Assembly: GCA_942492905.1 (NCBI GenBank)
Contig: OW818657.1
Coordinates: 3,658,001 to 3,722,000 of the forward strand
Direction: 5' to 3'
Origin: CAIZWU01 sp942492905
Lineage (GTDB): Bacteria > Verrucomicrobiota > Verrucomicrobiia > Verrucomicrobiales > V1-33
Length of the DNA: 64,000 nt
In this document: positions 25,947 through 34,578 of the stretch, in pieces
Layout: each line of letters starts with the position of its first letter
How positions within the stretch are numbered: position 1 is the stretch's first letter
Position numbers and translations under genes: made by a program
The notes under the pieces: model-generated
Seen by the model: only the letters and a program-made list of their open reading frames with translations
Told to the model about the DNA's origin: nothing
Databases searched by the model: none

Positions 25947-26456
25947 TTACTCCTGCCGGAAGAGGGTGGCAGCCTCAAAAGAGAAATCCCCCGCAGAGGA
26001 CGGAGCGCTCAGCGGCATGGTGCTGCGTTCCGGAATGGGCATGGTTTCGATTTGTTCCTGGAGGTGGGCGATGGCTTTGGCGGCACAAAGTTTGACGATG
26101 GCAAATCGGACCGGGGCCTCAAAAACACTGAGCAGCATAAACTGCGGGGTGACTGGTGTCAGGCAGAACTGGCGGGTTTTCCCTTCGTGGAAGAATCCCT
26201 CGAAGGTGCCGTCACCCAGCCGCCTGGCAACCGCCTGAAGTGCCGCAAAGGCGCCCACGGCCAAGGCTGCGGTTTCCCCGGAATCCCTGAAAGCAGCTTC
26301 GCCGGCGTCTGCACAGGTGGTGCCGCTTTCCTCCAGCAGGGCGGCATAACGCACCTCTGACTCCTGACAATACCCCGCCAGGGTGTGCCGGAGACGCTGG
26401 GTCAGGGTCACGCCGAGATGAAGGACATGGCCGGAGTGGGTAGTGAGGGTATCCAT
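25947..26456 (-). CDS. Roadblock/LC7-domain protein (MglB-like)
   Basis: A 169-residue protein with a Roadblock/LC7 domain over about 20-135. The strand-helix pattern RYAALLEESGTTCADAGE, the Ala-rich helix TAALAVGAFAALQAVARRLG and the two later strands FCLTPVTPQFMLLSVF are typical. Roadblock proteins bind small GTPases, and in Myxococcus MglB is the GAP for MglA. The start lies 5 bases after the stop of the MglA-like GTPase gene, so it should be co-expressed with it. The C-terminal tail (about 140-169) is Ser/Pro-rich and may be disordered. It is the third gene of a three-gene operon. Confidence 0.82.
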   Translation of the reverse strand: MDTLTTHSGHVLHLGVTLTQRLRHTLAGYCQESEVRYAALLEESGTTCADAGEAAFRDSGETAALAVGAFAALQAVARRLGDGTFEGFFHEGKTRQFCLTPVTPQFMLLSVFEAPVRFAIVKLCAAKAIAHLQEQIETMPIPERSTMPLSAPSSAGDFSFEAATLFRQE

Positions 26457-26461
26457 GGCGC

Positions 26462-27091
26462 TCAGGCGGGAACGGGCTGGGGGGCGGTGGCTCCACGGGC
26501 GGTGCCGTGATGGAAGAGATGCAGCACGTCCTGGGCTAGGGCGTTCAAAGTGGCGAAGACGTTGTACCCGGTCGCGGCGGCGGCCTCAAAAACAGCGAGG
26601 CGGCGGGGTCCGGAATTGAGGAGATACTCCATGTAGGCGACCGGGGCCGGATCCGGGAGGTCGCGTTTGTTGAATTGGAGGATGGCGGGAAGCTGCTCAA
26701 ACGGCGTGCCGTTGTCCGCCAGATTGCGGATCATGCCGTGCCAGGCGGTGAGATTTTCCTCCATGCGGTCGAGTTGGGAATCGGCGACAAAAACGATGCC
26801 GTCGACTCCGCGGAGCACCATCTGCCGGGTGGCATTGTAACAAACCTGACCCGGAACCGTGTAGAGCATGAATTTCGTCTTGTAGCCATTGATCACCATG
26901 GTGTGGACCGGCAGGAAATCAAAGAAGAGCGTGCGGTCGTTGGCCGTGGCCAAGGCGACCAGATCACCCCGCTGATCCGCCCCGATACGGCTATGGATAT
27001 AGCTGAGGTTCGTGGTCTTGCCGCCCATGGGGGTACCACAATAGACCAGCTTGAAGCTGACCTCGCGGGTATCGTGATTGATGACGGCCAT
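26462..27091 (-). CDS. MglA-type Ras-like small GTPase
   Basis: A 209-residue GTPase clearly similar to MglA. The P-loop is CGTPMGGKTTN (Gly19 through Lys25-Thr26). The MglA-like TLFFDFLPV block follows at about 54-62. The G3 motif is TVPGQV, with Thr78-Val79-Pro80-Gly81-Gln82 as in MglA instead of the usual DxxG. The G4 motif is Asn141-Lys-Arg-Asp144. MglA family proteins set cell polarity and drive gliding or pilus switching, and occur in non-motile bacteria too. The ATG at 27091 gives the standard MAVINHDTREV start; the long open frame before it lies within the scaffold gene. Tail residues after 195 are Ala/Pro-rich. Confidence 0.93.
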   Translation of the reverse strand: MAVINHDTREVSFKLVYCGTPMGGKTTNLSYIHSRIGADQRGDLVALATANDRTLFFDFLPVHTMVINGYKTKFMLYTVPGQVCYNATRQMVLRGVDGIVFVADSQLDRMEENLTAWHGMIRNLADNGTPFEQLPAILQFNKRDLPDPAPVAYMEYLLNSGPRRLAVFEAAAATGYNVFATLNALAQDVLHLFHHGTARGATAPQPVPA

Positions 27092-27123
27092 GAAGAGACG
27101 GGGATGGGAAAATCCGGTGCAGG

Positions 27124-30100
27124 CTAATTTTTGGCCAGTTCCTGGGCGATCAGAATCAGTTTTTCGCGGGTGCCTCCGGAGAAGTTGGGTTGGGCGTGCC
27201 AGACCGCAAGGCAAAGGTTCGATTCCAGAAAGAAAGACCGGATCCCATGGTCGGTCCGGAGGGTGAAATTGCCGCCTTGGCCCAGCCCCATGGTTTCGGC
27301 CAGAGTGACCAGGGAATCCCGGGTTTTGACAGCACTGCTGCAGAAGGAACCGGCTTCCATTCCATCCATGCCCTGGCTGGTAAGGATAGTGTCGCGCTGC
27401 AGCAGGACGCAGGCTTTGAGGCCGGGCAGACCCGCACAGCAGTCCACGATGTCCTGCGCCGTAAGCACCTGATCGGTGCCCAACACCGCACGCAAGGTCA
27501 GCTGCCGGAGGTCCGTGACGCAGCCAAACGTTAGGTCCTCCTGCGGGGAACCAACCGGTCCGGATCGTCCGGTGAGGGGAACCGTCTGGACCGGGGCCAC
27601 CCGGGCGGCGGGAACCGGGGGGCTCGCCCATGCATCCAAAGTCTCCTTGACCGGCAGTGCAGGCAGGACTGGAGGCTGGATTTCCGATACGGCAGGAATG
27701 TGGTTCAAGGCGGGGGCCGCGGCAGGAGCCAGCGATGGCAGAGGCGCCGGCGGCCACGCGGGGATAGCCGCGTCCGCAGGAACGACGGATTCGACGGCAA
27801 TCGCGGCAGTTGAATCTTGCGTTGGAAGTGGCGAGGTCTGAATTTCCGCCAAGGGCTGGGAAACCGCTAGGCTGGTTGCCCTCACTGTCGGGGTTCCCAC
27901 CAAAGACACGGGAGCAGAACCGGCCCGGGGTGGAGGCTCGGCACCCAGGCTGGCAGCAGAAAACGATTCGCCCAAATCATCAAAGCTTTCCGAGGGAAGG
28001 GATGGAGCGTCAATGTTGACCCCAGCCGACGGGGAAAGCGGAGGCGGCGTGCCCGGGAAGGCTGGCAGGCTGGCCACAGCTGGAAGCGACGGGAGAGGGG
28101 GAAGATCTACGGGCAAGGCTACGGCTGGAATCGCCGGCACTGCCGGGGCGGGCGCACTTTCCGGCAGCGGAGCCGGCTTGGGAAAAGGACGCAGCGCCGT
28201 TGGAGAAACCGGGACAAACTTCAGGCGGGGAGCTGTGCGCGGCGGAGTAGGAGCGGTGCCACTGCCCGGAGGTCGGGAGAGCACGCCAGGCCGCGGGAGC
28301 ATGGGGGGCAAGGCGGGGGATTCTGCAGTCTGGACTGGCAGGGTTGGAACGGTAGGGCGCAAGGTGGGCAGTTCAACTTGGCCAGTGACCGGCAGTGATC
28401 CCACTGGAGGCGGTACCGGAGGAAGGGGGGAGGGAGGCAATTCCGAACTGGGCACTGGCAGGGTCGCTGGGCGCGGAGTGCTGGCGGCACCATCAAACCC
28501 AGTGGCACTGAGGTCGAGGAGTTGCTTGCCGCGGTCTTCTTCCGCTTTGATGGCAAAGGGGGTGTGGAAAGGGCTGGTGGTAATGGATCGGTGCTCCGCG
28601 GGAGGATTCACCGGTTCAAGGGCCGGACGGGCGGATTCCGGCAGGTTGTGGAAGACCTCGGACATGGGAATGATGATCCTGAGATCCGCCGCCGCACGGG
28701 CAAAAGCCGGGCGGAATTTCTCCGAAATGCCCTCGCAAATCTCCGCCACTCCAATTTCAACACGCCCGGTGGCCAACTGCCGGGAGACCAGCTCCAGCGG
28801 AAGAGTGACCCGGACCGCTTCCGGGACATTTTCGGGAGCGAAGCCCAACCTTGCTGGTTCGGCGTCCCGCAGGACGGCACGGAGACTCAAATCCACGGTG
28901 GCCCCGGTTGATGCGGACGGAGGGACCGGAGCGCTGCGATTCGCGGTCCCCATGGCAACGACGGGCGCGGAGGCGGCGCTGGGAAGGAGGGGCAACACGG
29001 ACCCGGAAACCACTAAGGGAGCCTGGGGAGGGCGTGGCTGGATTGGCACATGCATCGCCATGGGTTGTGAGGCGGCCAGCACTGGCAGGGAAGCAACTGC
29101 CGCTGTGGCAGCTGGAAGCGGAGAAGGTGAGGCCACCGGCTGGGAGGCCATGGCTGGCAACGGAGCCGCCACCGCAGCAAACGGACTGGGAATCGACGGG
29201 GGAGCCACCACCGCTGGCGCTGCCGGAACCCCGGATCCGGCCAAACCGATCGGTGCCAACGGCGCTATTCCTTGATCCTTGGCCGGAGCCGTGATGGGCG
29301 CAAAAGGAGATGCCGCGGGTGCCGATGGCAGGACAGGCGGGATCACGGGTGATGGCGCCAAGCCAAAAGGGCTTGGTTTTGATTCGGCAAAAGGTGCCGC
29401 AGCCGGCATTTGAGGGAATCCCGCAGGTGCCGGCATCGGAGGTGGCACGGCGGCGAAGGGAGAGGCCACTGGAGATTGGGCCAAGGCTGCCGGCACTGGA
29501 TTCCCTGCAGCGGGGGCTGGCGTCAGTTCAGGAGCAGCAAAAGGGTTGGGGGATACGCTGTTCAGGGGAAAACGGCTTCCCGCCTCCGCAAAGGGGCTGG
29601 ACTGGAGAGGGGCCACCGGGCCCGAAGCGACCGCAAAGGGAGAACCGGCCAAGCTGGGAGCAGCCCCCGGGACCGTGGAAAAAGGATTGGCGGCAGGCAT
29701 TGCAGGAGGGGCCGCACTGAAGTTTACGGGCGCCGCTTGGGCAGGATTGGAGACTTCCAAAATGCCCATGACCCGTGCCAGGGGCAGAGTTACGTCCATA
29801 TCCTCCTCCGCCCGCAACGGCCGCAGGAAGAGAAGTGGACACGCGGCCTGAATCTGGGACAGTCGCAGCACAGGCCGACCAGCCTGCATCGATTGCCGCA
29901 GGGAATCCAACGGCAGTGGCACGGGCTGATCCGGGCTGATTCCATCAAAACGCAATAGCGTGGGCGGGAGCAGGGCAGCGAGTTCGCGGGCAGTCATCTC
30001 CCGCCCTGCCGCAGCAGAAAAGGGGCCGTTGGATCCTTGAGGTTGCCCATCCCTGGAAGGATTGCCAACTGCAGCCTCTGCCAGGACTGGCAGACGCCCG

Positions 30101-30189
30101 GGATCGGGCATGTTATTGGATAAAGGAGCCGCTGGCACGGGTTGGCTGTCGCCCTCTTTGCGAAACAGGTTTTTGAAGAATGATGCCAT
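27124..30189 (-). CDS. Large Pro/Ala-rich scaffold protein with duplicated domain and Roadblock-like C-terminus
   Basis: A 1021-residue cytoplasmic protein, first gene of the MglA-like operon and 32 bases before the GTPase gene. It has no membrane segment or signal peptide. Two related ~60-80-residue domains are seen: copy A at about 68-145 (VPLPLDSLRQSMQAGRPV, then DVTLPLARVMGIL) and copy B at about 430-515 (VRVTLPLELVSRQLATGRVE, then LRIIIPMSEVFHNLP). The stretches between and after are low-complexity Pro/Ala/Ser linkers. The last ~135 residues (about 886-1021) look like a Roadblock-like domain (LRAVLGTDQVLTAQDIVDCC, LPGLKACVLLQRD). I infer a hub that recruits the GTPase and its partner; no known function can be named. 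Start chosen as MASFFKNLFRKE. Confidence 0.8.
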   Translation of the reverse strand: MASFFKNLFRKEGDSQPVPAAPLSNNMPDPGRLPVLAEAAVGNPSRDGQPQGSNGPFSAAAGREMTARELAALLPPTLLRFDGISPDQPVPLPLDSLRQSMQAGRPVLRLSQIQAACPLLFLRPLRAEEDMDVTLPLARVMGILEVSNPAQAAPVNFSAAPPAMPAANPFSTVPGAAPSLAGSPFAVASGPVAPLQSSPFAEAGSRFPLNSVSPNPFAAPELTPAPAAGNPVPAALAQSPVASPFAAVPPPMPAPAGFPQMPAAAPFAESKPSPFGLAPSPVIPPVLPSAPAASPFAPITAPAKDQGIAPLAPIGLAGSGVPAAPAVVAPPSIPSPFAAVAAPLPAMASQPVASPSPLPAATAAVASLPVLAASQPMAMHVPIQPRPPQAPLVVSGSVLPLLPSAASAPVVAMGTANRSAPVPPSASTGATVDLSLRAVLRDAEPARLGFAPENVPEAVRVTLPLELVSRQLATGRVEIGVAEICEGISEKFRPAFARAAADLRIIIPMSEVFHNLPESARPALEPVNPPAEHRSITTSPFHTPFAIKAEEDRGKQLLDLSATGFDGAASTPRPATLPVPSSELPPSPLPPVPPPVGSLPVTGQVELPTLRPTVPTLPVQTAESPALPPMLPRPGVLSRPPGSGTAPTPPRTAPRLKFVPVSPTALRPFPKPAPLPESAPAPAVPAIPAVALPVDLPPLPSLPAVASLPAFPGTPPPLSPSAGVNIDAPSLPSESFDDLGESFSAASLGAEPPPRAGSAPVSLVGTPTVRATSLAVSQPLAEIQTSPLPTQDSTAAIAVESVVPADAAIPAWPPAPLPSLAPAAAPALNHIPAVSEIQPPVLPALPVKETLDAWASPPVPAARVAPVQTVPLTGRSGPVGSPQEDLTFGCVTDLRQLTLRAVLGTDQVLTAQDIVDCCAGLPGLKACVLLQRDTILTSQGMDGMEAGSFCSSAVKTRDSLVTLAETMGLGQGGNFTLRTDHGIRSFFLESNLCLAVWHAQPNFSGGTREKLILIAQELAKN

Positions 30190-30514
30190 GATTTTCAGGA
30201 AAAACCGGGGGCACAAGCTGAACAATTCCGGACATGCCCCCCGGCTATACGCGTGAGGCAGATTTGCGTCTCATCTCCGGACTTGTCAACATTAATAAGA
30301 TTTCCGACGATTGGGACAATCGATAGGCACCCCGTTGGCCGGAGTCCATTGCCCCAGCGTGATGGAGTCTGAAGATAAATCGCAGGTCTTCGGATTGATT
30401 TTGTTCAACATTTTCGAGCGCAGACAGTCTGAACCGGCGGATTTCTTAAATAAACTCTTGCCGGGTTGTCATCGGGACGCTGTATAGCCCGCTCTGCCCT
30501 GCCCCTTTTCTCTT
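30190..30514. other. Divergent intergenic stretch
   Basis: A 325-base gap between the minus-strand MglA-like operon and the plus-strand lipoprotein gene. On the minus strand a TTGACA hexamer is present at 30284-30289, but no acceptable -10 follows at the right distance. No terminator or RNA was recognised. Confidence 0.4.
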
Positions 30515-30958
30515 ATGAAGTTGAACCCCGCCCGTCTGCTGGTCCCCCTGCTCATGTTCTGCTGCTCCGGCTGCGGTATTTTTGACCCGCGTCCTACCTA
30601 TAAAGCCGCTGATGAATTGGCGGTGGTCCCGCCCGATTTTCTTTTCACCCGCTATGAACCGCTCAACCGCTGGCTGGACACGGCCGTGCGGGTGCAGATT
30701 TTTGATGTCCCCCTCAGCCGGGTCATCCATGAACCCTGCCTACGGGGCGTCAATTACCGGCTGGTTCAGGCACCAGTGGAAAACCCGATGATCTTCATCG
30801 ACAAATTGGCGCTGACCCGCCGGCAACTGCTTTGGTCGCTCGCCCAGGATCATCAATTGCATCTGACTCCAGTATTCGACACCCCAGAGGGACCGGCTTA
30901 CATCGAAATCCGGTCCCGGGCAGCCCGCAACGATGCACGTGCCCGGGGGGACCGTTAG
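30515..30958 (+). CDS. Putative lipoprotein with STN-like domain
   Basis: A 147-residue exported protein. The N-terminus (MKLNPARLLVPLLMFCCSGCG) is a signal peptide with a cysteine at 20 after Ser-Gly, close to a lipobox though the -3 residue is Cys. The body (about 55-140) has the strand-helix pattern of a secretin/TonB short N-terminal domain: VQIFDVPLSRVI, VNYRLVQAP, LTRRQLLWSLAQDHQLHLTP, AYIEIRSR. STN domains occur in secretins, TonB receptors and their regulators. No secretin or pilus gene lies nearby. The envelope-localised role is inferred. Confidence 0.7.
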   Translation: MKLNPARLLVPLLMFCCSGCGIFDPRPTYKAADELAVVPPDFLFTRYEPLNRWLDTAVRVQIFDVPLSRVIHEPCLRGVNYRLVQAPVENPMIFIDKLALTRRQLLWSLAQDHQLHLTPVFDTPEGPAYIEIRSRAARNDARARGDR

Positions 30959-31143
30959 GACTCCGTCGGAAGGATTCATCCCAATGACGGGCCTACGCCC
31001 CACTCGCTGGCTTTGGATGGACGGGGAGGTCACATCCATGGCGTGCCTCCACCAACCTCCCTGACGCAGGCTTGCCGGAGCTGCAAACAGCGGCCATTGC
31101 AAAGAAAACGGAAGCTGCTTCCGTCTGGCTCCCCCCACCTGCA

Positions 31144-31611
31144 ATGCCACTCGACCAATCACGCACCACCGCCAGCCCTCCCACTCCCGGTATTCTCCTG
31201 AACCTTGGTTTGCTCCTACTGAGATTTGTCACAGGGAGTTGCCTGCTGTCGGCTCATGGATGGGGAGGCGGACTCGCCGCGTGGTCCCACATCTGGAAAA
31301 AGACCCCATGGGGATTGCCCGGCCAATTGGCGGATCTGGGCTTTCCCTTCGCGCTCCCCCTTGGCATCGCGATGATCCTTTTAACTCTGGTGGCCGGGGT
31401 CTTTTTGATTTTAGGACTCCTGACCCGCAGCAGTGCTCTGCTAATAGGATTGATGACACTCACGGCAGCTTTGCTCTACCGGGCTTTCCCGGGGGTGGCG
31501 GAAACTACCGTGCTCTATACTGGAATTTGTGTTGCCATTTTCCTCGGGGGGCCTGGAGCTTTTTCGCTCGATCACTGGCTCCGTGCCGCAACCAGGCGTC
31601 GAAAAGCCTGA
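31144..31611 (+). CDS. DoxX family membrane protein
   Basis: A 155-residue inner-membrane protein with four hydrophobic helices and the DoxX pattern: LLRFVTGSCLLSAHGWGGGL in the first helix, then PLGIAMILLTLVAGVFLILGLLTRSSAL and VAETTVLYTGICVAIFLGGPGAFSLDHWL. DoxX/DoxD proteins are small quinone- or thiosulfate-linked membrane proteins, but most members have no proven reaction. The start at 31144 trims a hydrophilic extension of 24 codons that overlaps nothing. It stands alone 185 bases after the lipoprotein gene. Confidence 0.85.
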   Translation: MPLDQSRTTASPPTPGILLNLGLLLLRFVTGSCLLSAHGWGGGLAAWSHIWKKTPWGLPGQLADLGFPFALPLGIAMILLTLVAGVFLILGLLTRSSALLIGLMTLTAALLYRAFPGVAETTVLYTGICVAIFLGGPGAFSLDHWLRAATRRRKA

Positions 31612-31783
31612 ACCCGGTTCCCACCGGTTGCCAAAAGACCGACCGCTGCGTGGCCGGTTCCCGATCTGAGGCTTCGCCCTCTGGAGCAATTTGTGGCCCG
31701 ATGCCGGGAAGCAATCATTGACTTTCACTCCGTCAGTTCCTATTTATTTAAGATGTTCTGATTATTCAGTCATCCCAATTGCC

Positions 31784-31921
31784 ATGGAATCCCGGTGTCT
31801 ACCCCATCCGATTGAACGTCTGTTGCTAGCCTTTACCCTCGCGGCGCTTTTGGGAATTGTTCGTTGGAAAGCCGGCGAAGCCCCCCTTCCCCGCCCAGCG
31901 CCCCTCGTTCACGCCTTATGA
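31784..31921 (+). CDS. Tentative 45-residue membrane peptide coupled to MORN-type lipoprotein gene
   Basis: A short frame, MESRCLPHPIERLL then a hydrophobic segment FTLAALLGIVRW and a Pro-rich end. Its stop overlaps the start of the next gene as ATGA, the arrangement used for translational coupling elsewhere in this window. Real but tiny leader-type gene or chance; no homologue is recognised. Confidence 0.35.
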   Translation: MESRCLPHPIERLLLAFTLAALLGIVRWKAGEAPLPRPAPLVHAL

Positions 31922-32487
31922 AATTTCTGATATTGGCCGGCTTTATCGCCCTTGGCTTCCCCTCCTGCGCTCCCTCCCCAGGCTCCAGGAGCAAAGCATC
32001 GACCTCCGTCGAAATTCTTAAAAAACCGGATGGCCTGAGCTACGCCAAAGGAGCCGATTCCCCTTATACCGGTGAGGTGGTCACTTTCACGCAAGGCATC
32101 AGCCGGCAATCGCTGGAGATTTATCAGGACGGCAAGCCCCATGGAATTTGGCAGCGCTATTGGTCAAACGGCAAACTCAAACGCGAGGAAAAATATGACC
32201 TCGGCTCCATGACCCGCCAGCGCCAATGGTATGAGGATGGCACCCTCAAAGGAGACGCCCAAATGAAAAATGGCGTTGGATTCGGCAAAATCACCCTGTG
32301 GTGGCCGGATGGCCGGCTGCGCCGCACCTCGCTCATCGGTGCAGACCTCAAACCCCATGGTCATGTCCTCGAATATGCCCAGGATGGCAGCGTTCTCACC
32401 GATGCCATCTTTGCCCACGGCAAGTACGTCAGCGGCAAGCTCCGCGAGGAACCGCTTGCCACCCCCGCCACCGCTCAGGCACACTGA
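31918..32487 (+). CDS. MORN/YwqK-repeat lipoprotein
   Basis: A 189-residue lipoprotein. The signal peptide MKFLILAGFIALGFPSC ends with a plausible lipobox, and the cysteine would be lipidated. The rest is a run of short beta-hairpin repeats of the MORN/YwqK type, seen as YTGEVVTF, SLEIYQDGKPHGIWQRYWSNGKL, RQRQWYEDGTLKGDAQMKNG and KITLWWPDGRLRRTS. The fold is known from phosphatidylinositol-kinase MORN motifs and YwqK antitoxin-like proteins. The binding partner is unknown. It may be coupled to the small upstream frame and lies 7 bases before the esterase-like gene. Confidence 0.8.
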   Translation: MKFLILAGFIALGFPSCAPSPGSRSKASTSVEILKKPDGLSYAKGADSPYTGEVVTFTQGISRQSLEIYQDGKPHGIWQRYWSNGKLKREEKYDLGSMTRQRQWYEDGTLKGDAQMKNGVGFGKITLWWPDGRLRRTSLIGADLKPHGHVLEYAQDGSVLTDAIFAHGKYVSGKLREEPLATPATAQAH

Positions 32488-32494
32488 CGGCCAT

Positions 32495-33394
32495 ATGATC
32501 CGGTTCCGCCCTGTCCTCGCCCTGCTGCTCTTCAGCCTGCTCTCCTCCGGAGCTGCCGACCCGGACCGCCCTTCCGTGCGCGAACCGGACCGACTGATCC
32601 ATCCGTGGCAGGAAGGAGGATGGAAGGGCCAGCTTCCCGGGGATTGGAAAATAGAAAGCCCCGAGCAATCAGAAACTACGGCCCACATGGGTGGCACCCT
32701 GACCCTCAAAAATATCTCCGATCCAGTGCTTGCCTACTTCGCACCGGACAAAAAATCGGAATCACCCGGCAAAGGCATCATCATCTGTCCCGGTGGAGGT
32801 TATAACATTCTCGCATGGGATCTCGAAGGCACCGAAGTCGCCACCTTTCTCAGCCGGCTCGGCTACCACGCCTGGGTGCTCAAATACCGTTTGCCGCGCC
32901 ACGGCCAGGATCCCGTGCGCCACCTCCCAGCCCTGCAGGACGCGCAACGTTCCCTCAGCCTGCTCCGGAGTCAGGCCGCCGGCATCGGACTTAATCCTGG
33001 CCAGTTGGGCATCATGGGATTCTCCGCCGGAGGACACCTCGCCGCCCTCGCCGCCACCTCTGGAAATGAACGCTCCTATCCGGCGCAGGATGACATCGAC
33101 CAAGCCTCCTGCCGCCCTGACTTCTGCGCCCTCATCTATCCGGCCTATCTTTTCAAGGACGGGAAAAATTCCGGTTTGGTCCCCGGCCCGGGCAGCCCCC
33201 CAGCCTTCCTCAGCCACTCCGCCGACGACGGTCTCACCTACCGCAACAGCAGCCAGTTTTTTGATGCCCTGCAAGCCCACAAGATCCGTTCCGAACTTCA
33301 CCTCTGGCCTGACGGAGGCCATGGATACGGCATGAGGTCGCCCACAACGCCCGGAGCCTGGCCCTCGTTGCTCGCCGCATGGCTGGCGAAGTAA
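32495..33394 (+). CDS. Secreted alpha/beta hydrolase (esterase, acetyl-xylan-esterase-like)
   Basis: A 299-residue exported hydrolase with a signal peptide (1-20, SLLSSGAAD). Alpha/beta-hydrolase core: oxyanion strand IIICPGGGY, strand-helix GTEVATFLSRLGYHAWVLKYRLP, the nucleophile elbow GFSAGGH, the acid in a strand near PPAFLSHSADDG, and the catalytic His in DGGHGYG near the end. This matches the prolyl-oligopeptidase/BD-FAE group that removes acetyl or other acyl groups from polysaccharides. It begins 7 bases after the MORN-type gene stop, suggesting one transcript. The natural substrate is not evident. Confidence 0.88.
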   Translation: MIRFRPVLALLLFSLLSSGAADPDRPSVREPDRLIHPWQEGGWKGQLPGDWKIESPEQSETTAHMGGTLTLKNISDPVLAYFAPDKKSESPGKGIIICPGGGYNILAWDLEGTEVATFLSRLGYHAWVLKYRLPRHGQDPVRHLPALQDAQRSLSLLRSQAAGIGLNPGQLGIMGFSAGGHLAALAATSGNERSYPAQDDIDQASCRPDFCALIYPAYLFKDGKNSGLVPGPGSPPAFLSHSADDGLTYRNSSQFFDALQAHKIRSELHLWPDGGHGYGMRSPTTPGAWPSLLAAWLAK

Positions 33395-33476
33395 GAGGAG
33401 GTTGCCCGAAAACAAAATGGGATCAGCTGCTGGCTGTATTTCCACGACCTTGATCCATCCAACACCGACCTCCGCG

Positions 33477-33929
33477 ATGCGCGCCCTCATTCAACGGGTC
33501 TCTTCCGCCTCCGTCACCGTGGACGGCAACGTCCACGCCCACATCGGTGCCGGGATGGTGATTCTGCTGGGGATCTCCGAATCCGACACCGTGGCAGATA
33601 TCCAGTGGTTGGTGCCTAAACTGGCCAAACTGAGGATCTTCTCCGATGCCGGCGGGGCCTTGAACCTTTCCCTGACAGATACTGGAGGCGAAGCGTTGCT
33701 GATTTCGCAATTCACCCTGCTGGCCTCCACGAAAAAGGGCAACCGCCCCTCCTTCCTCCGCGCCGCACGCCCGGAACAAGCCATCCCTCTTTATGAAGGC
33801 TTCCGCGATGCCCTTGCCCATGAACTGCAGCGCCCCGTTCCCACCGGGATATTCGGAGCCGACATGCAGATTACCCTGACCAATGACGGCCCGGTCACCA
33901 TCTGGATCGATTCTGCCCAGCGTGACTGA
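33477..33929 (+). CDS. dtd: D-aminoacyl-tRNA deacylase
   Basis: A 150-residue homodimeric enzyme that hydrolyses D-amino acids mischarged on tRNA (for example D-Tyr-tRNA), protecting translation. It starts with the canonical MRALIQRVSSASVTVDG and carries the signature SQFTLLASTKKGNRPSF. The second signature, the Gly-Pro motif, appears as NDGPVTIWID near the end. Length is the usual ~150 residues. The start ATG at 33477 gives the canonical N-terminus. It lies 82 bases after the esterase gene and upstream of DUF5069 and glpX genes on the same strand. Confidence 0.95.
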   Translation: MRALIQRVSSASVTVDGNVHAHIGAGMVILLGISESDTVADIQWLVPKLAKLRIFSDAGGALNLSLTDTGGEALLISQFTLLASTKKGNRPSFLRAARPEQAIPLYEGFRDALAHELQRPVPTGIFGADMQITLTNDGPVTIWIDSAQRD

Positions 33930-34101
33930 ATGATTGTCCTCCGTACCCCGCACCCTGCCTGCCGGATCCCGTAACCCGGATTGCGTAATTTTCCGGCTGA
34001 ATCCAAATCGTTTCCCTGCTCCTTGTCTGCTCCGCGCACTGCGAAATCTCTCTCCGCTTCTTCAATCCAGCCCACCCCCATCCACCAACCTGTTTCCTGA
34101 C

Positions 34102-34530
34102 ATGATCTTCCCTATCCGCAGTCCGCGACATCTCACCGGTGGCATTGTCGTCTTCGCCCGCGTCCTCGACAAAATCCGCCTCAATGCTGAAGGTCAACTC
34201 CCCGCCGGCTATCATCTCGGTGTCATGGCTGGCAACCGCACCTTCGACGACCGTCTCTGCAAGTTTCTCGGGGTGGAGTTCGAGGAACTGAGTACCCGCA
34301 CCCTCGCCGGCGGCACGGATGATGAAATCCTCGACTGGTGTTTCACCGCAGGCCGCCGTCCCGATGCCGAACAAATCGAAGTCTGGAATGCCTTCCTGAC
34401 CAAACGCGGCTGGCGCGATTCCGGCAGCGCCGGCCTGGTGAAAAACAAGGAGGAGGCCGGACTGGGCCACCGCGATGATCTTCTGACCTACTTTGACCTC
34501 ATGGACGTCGAGGAAGGCCGGGCCTCCTGA
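34102..34530 (+). CDS. DUF5069 family protein
   Basis: A 142-residue soluble protein. The family pattern is seen in the N-terminal IRSPRHLTGGIVVFARVLDKIRL, the central GYHLGVMAGNRTFDDRLCKFLGV, and the acidic EILDWCFTAGRRP / RGWRDS segments. DUF5069 proteins are small, of unknown function, and common in Verrucomicrobia. The start at 34102 gives MIFPIRSPRHL directly; upstream frame codons do not look coding. It is followed 48 bases later by glpX, so a shared transcript is plausible. Confidence 0.85.
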   Translation: MIFPIRSPRHLTGGIVVFARVLDKIRLNAEGQLPAGYHLGVMAGNRTFDDRLCKFLGVEFEELSTRTLAGGTDDEILDWCFTAGRRPDAEQIEVWNAFLTKRGWRDSGSAGLVKNKEEAGLGHRDDLLTYFDLMDVEEGRAS

Positions 34531-34578
34531 GCGTCACTTCCTTATCCGATTTTTTCATTTTAAAACACTCCCCTTCCC

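Noticed and set aside
27092..27757. Long upstream extension of the MglA-like frame
   Set aside because: It lies inside the scaffold gene's Roadblock-like region in another frame; MglA homologues start at the ATG at 27091.
30284..30289. TTGACA hexamer upstream of the MglA-like operon as a promoter
   Set aside because: No acceptable -10 element at 15-19 bases; one hexamer alone is not evidence.
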